From positions 1 to 64,000 of the forward strand of contig JAGBFQ010000035.1 in NCBI GenBank assembly GCA_017936385.1: DNA of 64,000 bases, in the 5' to 3' direction. The translations under genes were made by a program, and so were the position numbers. Every line of letters begins with the position of its first letter. The stretch's first letter is position 1. The notes beneath the pieces were generated by a model that was given only the letters and a program-made list of their open reading frames with translations, was not told the DNA's origin and made no database searches. Shown in pieces: positions 60,201 to 64,000 of this stretch. The stretch comes from Rikenellaceae bacterium (GTDB taxonomy: Bacteria > Bacteroidota > Bacteroidia > Bacteroidales > Rikenellaceae).

Positions 60201-61778
60201 CTACTCTTCAGCACCAACATAGCTGTCTTGACCATAGAAGGTAATCTCTGCCATCTTAGCCTCATAAGGTGCTCCGGCAACAACTTTACCATCAGCAGGT
60301 TTGGTTGTCAGAGCATTCCAAGCTTGACCGGTATAATAGAGACCGGTGCTTTCAGAGTACCAGTACCAGGTATTCTCTTTACCCTTATCGAAAGGCTCAA
60401 TACCTTTGAAACGGATGTAACGATAGGGTTTCGACAATTGGGGAACACCATCCTCGTCTGCAGGCAGAACATCGAAAGTGTGACCGTTCACGAACAAAGT
60501 CATTTGGTCTGTCTCGTTCAGAGGTTTCTCGATAGTGTAAGTACCAATCAATTCCCAACCATCCAACAGATTAGCCTCTTCACCGCCATCAGCGCGACCA
60601 TAGAGTTGGAACACTTTGGTACCGCATTTGCCATAAATTGCACCGCCGTCCCAAGCTTGGTGTACGGTTACACGCGAAAGCTCAACATCACGACCCAGGT
60701 CGATAAAGTAGCTGTAAGGATAAGCCCAGTAGCCGGCTACACCACTTTGACGAATCGAACCGGTGTAGAAGTGGCTCTGAGGATTCACCTCGTCATTTGC
60801 CTTACTGTTCTCGTTCTCAGTGATACCGTCCCAGAAGTTCTTGATTTTACCCGACGAGAAGTTCTCAACGGCATTACGCAAACTATCTTTGGTGAAGGCT
60901 GCCTCATACGACGAACCTACTTTGGGAGCCATGGCCTTAACATCGTATTGGTCGCCATACAGACGGTCGTTCGACAAGAAAGACCACAGACGGGGGTCTT
61001 CGGTGTACTCGCCGGCCTCGAAGTCCGAAGGTTTACCGATAATCTTCTCATCCGAAAGAGTAGGTACGTAGAACGGGCCTACAATGTCCGACTTGTTGCC
61101 GTAGCTGTCGGTTACATATACGGTCACGTTGTAGGCACCACCGGGGATGTTGTCGATGATAATCGATTTCAAGCTATCCTCCGAGGTAATCGCATAAACC
61201 TTGTTCACCTTAGGAGTGGTCAAGTTCTCCAAATACTCCAACTCAGCGCAAACGTCCAAGTTTTTACCTTGGGGGTTTTTGCAAGTAAGAACCATCGACG
61301 AGAAGCTGGGTGCCATCTCAACAGTTTGTGCAACAACATCTACGCTCGGGCCTTGCGATTGAGCATAAGTTTCGTAAGGTTTCGACTCGCTACCTGCACG
61401 GCTAACCGAATAAAGTTTAATCGGATACTCGTACAACTCCGTGTCGGGGTTGTAATAATCAACATTCGAACCAAAGCCCTCGAGCACCAAAGTATCCGAG
61501 TAAACGCTCATGGTCTTGTAGATAGTGGTACCATTGTCCACTTTGTACTCAGCCTTTACATAGAGCATGTTCGACTCTTCGGGCAGCGATTTGAAGATGA
61601 TGTGATACTCACCGGGAGCCACTACGCAGGCTTCACGGTTAATCATATCTTCGGTAATCTCCGAAGGAGGAGTATCGGTGTCCGACATGGTGTTTCCTTC
61701 CACAGGTTGGAAACACGCAGTCACCGACATTGCCAAAGCCACCAGCGAAGCTGCAATATATGATTTATTGATTTTCAT
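60201..61778 (-). CDS. DUF4959/DUF5126/DUF5000 SusE-position lipoprotein
   Basis: Lipoprotein of 525 residues (Cys22 in MSVTAC). About 40-130 and 130-240 form two Ig/fibronectin-like domains (GPSVDVVAQTVEMAPSFSSMVLTC, NVTVYVTDSYGNKSD). The C-terminal DUF5000/F5-8-type discoidin domain reads YFIDLGRDVELSRVTVHQ, QLYGRADGG, YRYIRFKGIEPF and AEITFYGQ. These domains bind carbohydrate, and the gene sits in the SusE position 51 bases behind susD, so it probably helps capture glycan at the cell surface. Confidence 0.85.
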   Translation of the reverse strand: MKINKSYIAASLVALAMSVTACFQPVEGNTMSDTDTPPSEITEDMINREACVVAPGEYHIIFKSLPEESNMLYVKAEYKVDNGTTIYKTMSVYSDTLVLEGFGSNVDYYNPDTELYEYPIKLYSVSRAGSESKPYETYAQSQGPSVDVVAQTVEMAPSFSSMVLTCKNPQGKNLDVCAELEYLENLTTPKVNKVYAITSEDSLKSIIIDNIPGGAYNVTVYVTDSYGNKSDIVGPFYVPTLSDEKIIGKPSDFEAGEYTEDPRLWSFLSNDRLYGDQYDVKAMAPKVGSSYEAAFTKDSLRNAVENFSSGKIKNFWDGITENENSKANDEVNPQSHFYTGSIRQSGVAGYWAYPYSYFIDLGRDVELSRVTVHQAWDGGAIYGKCGTKVFQLYGRADGGEEANLLDGWELIGTYTIEKPLNETDQMTLFVNGHTFDVLPADEDGVPQLSKPYRYIRFKGIEPFDKGKENTWYWYSESTGLYYTGQAWNALTTKPADGKVVAGAPYEAKMAEITFYGQDSYVGAEE

Positions 61779-61829
61779 AGCTATTTACTGTTTTTTTAAC
61801 TTTTGTAAATTCCTACGTGGTTCTTAATT

Positions 61830-63866
61830 CTACCACCAGGGGTTCTGTACCAGACGGGGGTTCTTGTCCAGCTCGCCCGAAGGCAGAGGCCACAAGTAGT
61901 TCTTGTTCGACCACTGTTTTTGGAAGAGGTTTTTCACTTGATAGAAAGTGTTGGCACGGCTACCTTGGTAATTCCAACCGCGGATAGGCGAGTTGAAGTA
62001 CTTGTCACCCTCCAACCAACGAACTACATCAAAGTAACGGTGACCCTCAAATGCCAACTCCACGCGACGCTCCCATTTAATCATCTCAAGAACGTCAGCC
62101 TTGTTGCTTGCATCCTTACCAGCGATAGCAACCCACGAATCAGCTACGGTGGGGATACCGGCACGAACACGAACTTTGTTGATATAATCAACAGCTGTTT
62201 GAGTCTCGCCCAGATTTGCACAAGCCTCAGCATACATCAGGTAGAGGTCGGCCAAACGAATCAGCGGGAAGGGATACATCACAACGTTAGCTGCGTAACG
62301 GTTCTTCGATGCGGGGTTCACAAACTTCTTGACACCAAAACCGCTTTGAATAATATCATACTCCGACGAACCTTTAATTGCAGTACCGCCACCAGGACCC
62401 GAAACGTCACCAAACAACATCGAGGTCAAAGGAATCAAACGGTTGTAGTCACGATAGCAACCACGGTCAACTACAAGCCAAGCGTAGAAACGAGGCTCAC
62501 GGTTCAAGTGAAGAACTGCGGTTTGTTGACCTGCAGCCATGTAGCTGAGGTGATAGTTGTCGCTGGGAACCTTGGTCAGACCATAACGGCCAACGTAGTC
62601 ATACGTGGGGTCAACGTCAATGGGCAGACCGTTCTTGGTGTAGAATGCCTCAGCCATCTCCATCGAAGCGCCCAACCAACCGAATGCATAACCCGACTCG
62701 GTGTTACCATCATCATTGTAGTAGTTACCCGACACGTCGGTCAAGTCACCGGTACGAATCTGAGTTGCAGTTTGTATGGTATAGCTACCCGAGAAGTTAC
62801 GGTTGCTACCACTACCCCAAATCAGCTCCTTGTTGGTCGATGCGTTGGGGTCTACGATGCAATAACGCAACGAATAGCAGTTCTTGATAATCTCGCTATA
62901 AGTAGGCATGGTCTCATCCCAATACTCAACATCATAGTCATTGGGTTTACCGGGACCGTTCAGCTCATAATCATACAGCTCACGAGCACCTACTGTCTCA
63001 GCATAGTCAATAGCATCTTTGATAGCGGTTTGAGCGTCTTTCCAACGTTTCTCCCAAACCTCGTCACCCTCATAGTGGTCGGCATCAATCAGCAGAGTAC
63101 CATCGCTGTCGCGGAAATCGGTGTACATGTTGTTACCGTTAAAAATGGGGCTGGCTTTGAGCAACAGAACCTTAGCTTTGATGGCTCTGGTAATCACCTT
63201 ATCCAGCAACAAGTTCTCGGTAATAGCGTTACGACGGCTTTCGGTGAAGTCTTTAACTGCCAAAGCAGCATCCAACTCTTTTACAATCCAGTCGAAGCAG
63301 TACTCCAAAGTCTCACGTTTTGCACGCATATCCTCTACATCCGAGCTAAGGTCGATAACCTTGTCATAAACCAAGATAGGACCGTAGCATTGTACCAAGA
63401 AGAAGTGGTAGTATGCTCGAAGAACTTTAACTTGAGCAATCCAGTCGTTAATCATCTTCTGAGGAACACCAACGCAGTTGTGAATGTTCTCCAAGAATAC
63501 ATTACAATAACGGATACCCTCATAGAGGTTTTGTGCGCTACCGCTACCATTCCAGTAGCTGAGCGACACGTTTGTAGCAGATTGCAGACCACGAACCAAC
63601 CACAGACCACGGCACGAACCACCGGTGGTGAAGGTTGCATTCACGTTGGGGCAGCAGTATTCGTCACCTGCCAAAGTTATACTTCCGTGTACGTAAGCAT
63701 AATCAGGCATATACTCATAGCACTTACCAAGCGCTTGACGAACACCGGCCTGTGTCGTAAATTTACTCGAAATCTCGACAACGCCGTCGGGTACCACATC
63801 GAGGTAGTTACAACTCGAAATAGTGGCCGCCAGCAATACCATTAATATATATTTAACTCTTTTCAT
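61830..63866 (-). CDS. susD: RagB/SusD-family nutrient-binding outer-membrane lipoprotein
   Basis: Lipoprotein of 678 residues (lipobox ISSC, Cys19) with the N-terminal YLDVVPDGVVEISSKFTTQAG typical of SusD. TPR-type helices include KVLRAYYHFFLVQCYGPI, and the C-terminal signature reads PFPLIRLADLYLMYAEACANLGE and IKWERRVELAFEGHRYFDVVRW. It forms the lid over the SusC transporter and binds the glycan. It lies 16 bases behind susC. The large size suits the group paired with DUF5000 proteins. Confidence 0.95.
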   Translation of the reverse strand: MKRVKYILMVLLAATISSCNYLDVVPDGVVEISSKFTTQAGVRQALGKCYEYMPDYAYVHGSITLAGDEYCCPNVNATFTTGGSCRGLWLVRGLQSATNVSLSYWNGSGSAQNLYEGIRYCNVFLENIHNCVGVPQKMINDWIAQVKVLRAYYHFFLVQCYGPILVYDKVIDLSSDVEDMRAKRETLEYCFDWIVKELDAALAVKDFTESRRNAITENLLLDKVITRAIKAKVLLLKASPIFNGNNMYTDFRDSDGTLLIDADHYEGDEVWEKRWKDAQTAIKDAIDYAETVGARELYDYELNGPGKPNDYDVEYWDETMPTYSEIIKNCYSLRYCIVDPNASTNKELIWGSGSNRNFSGSYTIQTATQIRTGDLTDVSGNYYNDDGNTESGYAFGWLGASMEMAEAFYTKNGLPIDVDPTYDYVGRYGLTKVPSDNYHLSYMAAGQQTAVLHLNREPRFYAWLVVDRGCYRDYNRLIPLTSMLFGDVSGPGGGTAIKGSSEYDIIQSGFGVKKFVNPASKNRYAANVVMYPFPLIRLADLYLMYAEACANLGETQTAVDYINKVRVRAGIPTVADSWVAIAGKDASNKADVLEMIKWERRVELAFEGHRYFDVVRWLEGDKYFNSPIRGWNYQGSRANTFYQVKNLFQKQWSNKNYLWPLPSGELDKNPRLVQNPWW

Positions 63867-63882
63867 ATTCTTCTAAACTTTT

Positions 63883-64000
63883 TTAGAATTGTACTTGCAA
63901 ACCAATCGAGTAAACACGTTGCAGGGGGTAACCCAGACCGTTCGAACCCATCTCGGGGTCCCACAACTTGAAGCCCGACAATACAAACAAGTTCGAACCT
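63883..64000 (-). CDS. susC: SusC/RagA-family TonB-dependent receptor, C-terminal end (cut by window)
   Basis: The last 38 codons are present on the minus strand. They encode NLFVLSGFKLWDPEMGSNG followed by YPLQRVYSIGLQVQF and TAA, the standard ending of SusC barrels with a terminal Phe. The rest lies beyond the window. It is the TonB-dependent importer partner of the SusD protein. Confidence 0.93.
   Translation of the reverse strand, partial: GSNLFVLSGFKLWDPEMGSNGLGYPLQRVYSIGLQVQF

Noticed and set aside
60228-63845. Long plus-strand ORFs opposite the SusD and DUF5000 genes
   Set aside because: Both are antisense shadows; the minus-strand products have lipoprotein signals and family signatures.

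Overview
This window is a chromosomal segment from a member of the Bacteroidales, moderately GC-rich and probably close to Alistipes/Rikenellaceae. The genus is an inference from composition and gene style. The order is better supported: a SusC/SusD outer-membrane uptake locus, an N-succinylornithine-type transcarbamylase, a histone H1-like protein, DUF4294, DUF5606, DUF1573 and DUF5000 proteins, and about a dozen promoters of the Bacteroidetes form TTG-N19/20-TAnnTTTG. Most genes are housekeeping. I see no phage, CRISPR array or insertion sequence.

Layout. 0-6 kb: edge fragment, thioesterase, DUF4294 protein, ruvX-def, glyS, secreted galactose mutarotase, H1-like protein. 5.8-11.5 kb (minus strand): close-packed run of nucleoside phosphorylase, dnaN, DnaQ-like exonuclease, a LysM/periplasmic-binding-like protein and the transcarbamylase. 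11.6-14.3 kb: glmM and an M20 peptidase. 14.4-22.7 kb (minus): tamB, exbB-exbD-tonB, DUF1573, mtaD-like deaminase. 22.8-26.4 kb: tsaD, a FHS-type sugar transporter and a secreted C1 peptidase. 26.7-30.2 kb: a tight operon encoding a steroid 5-alpha-reductase with striking similarity to human SRD5A enzymes, an OYE/BaiCD-type flavin oxidoreductase, a short-chain dehydrogenase and a HAD phosphatase. 30.3-33 kb: tRNA-Pro and an AT-rich mosaic pair of lipoproteins, one a putative zinc protease. 33-43 kb: inorganic pyrophosphatase, OsmC, tatA/tatC, nadE, a LytTR regulator, rubrerythrin, radical SAM and cstA. 43-49.7 kb: tRNA-Thr, a stand-alone trpB2, a porin, and a phosphoesterase/RibD-like/MFS cluster. 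49.7-58.5 kb: murA, tRNA-Met, typA, ffh, tyrS, dnaX. 58.5-64 kb: a gene-poor interval with a candidate small RNA, then the downstream half of a SusC/D-type locus.

The points most worth attention are as follows. (1) The 5-alpha-reductase/flavin reductase/SDR operon matches the gene set linked to isoallo-bile-acid formation in gut Bacteroidales. (2) An apparently unannotated tryptophan attenuator lies ahead of trpB2: a 17-residue leader peptide with three consecutive Trp codons, followed by mutually exclusive RNA hairpins. (3) A RibD-like protein has its two domains in reversed order. (4) The NadE glutaminase domain has lost its catalytic cysteine. (5) A promoter-terminator unit at 58.66-58.76 kb has no ORF and looks like a small RNA. 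(6) A heptamer repeat recurs directly behind terminators.
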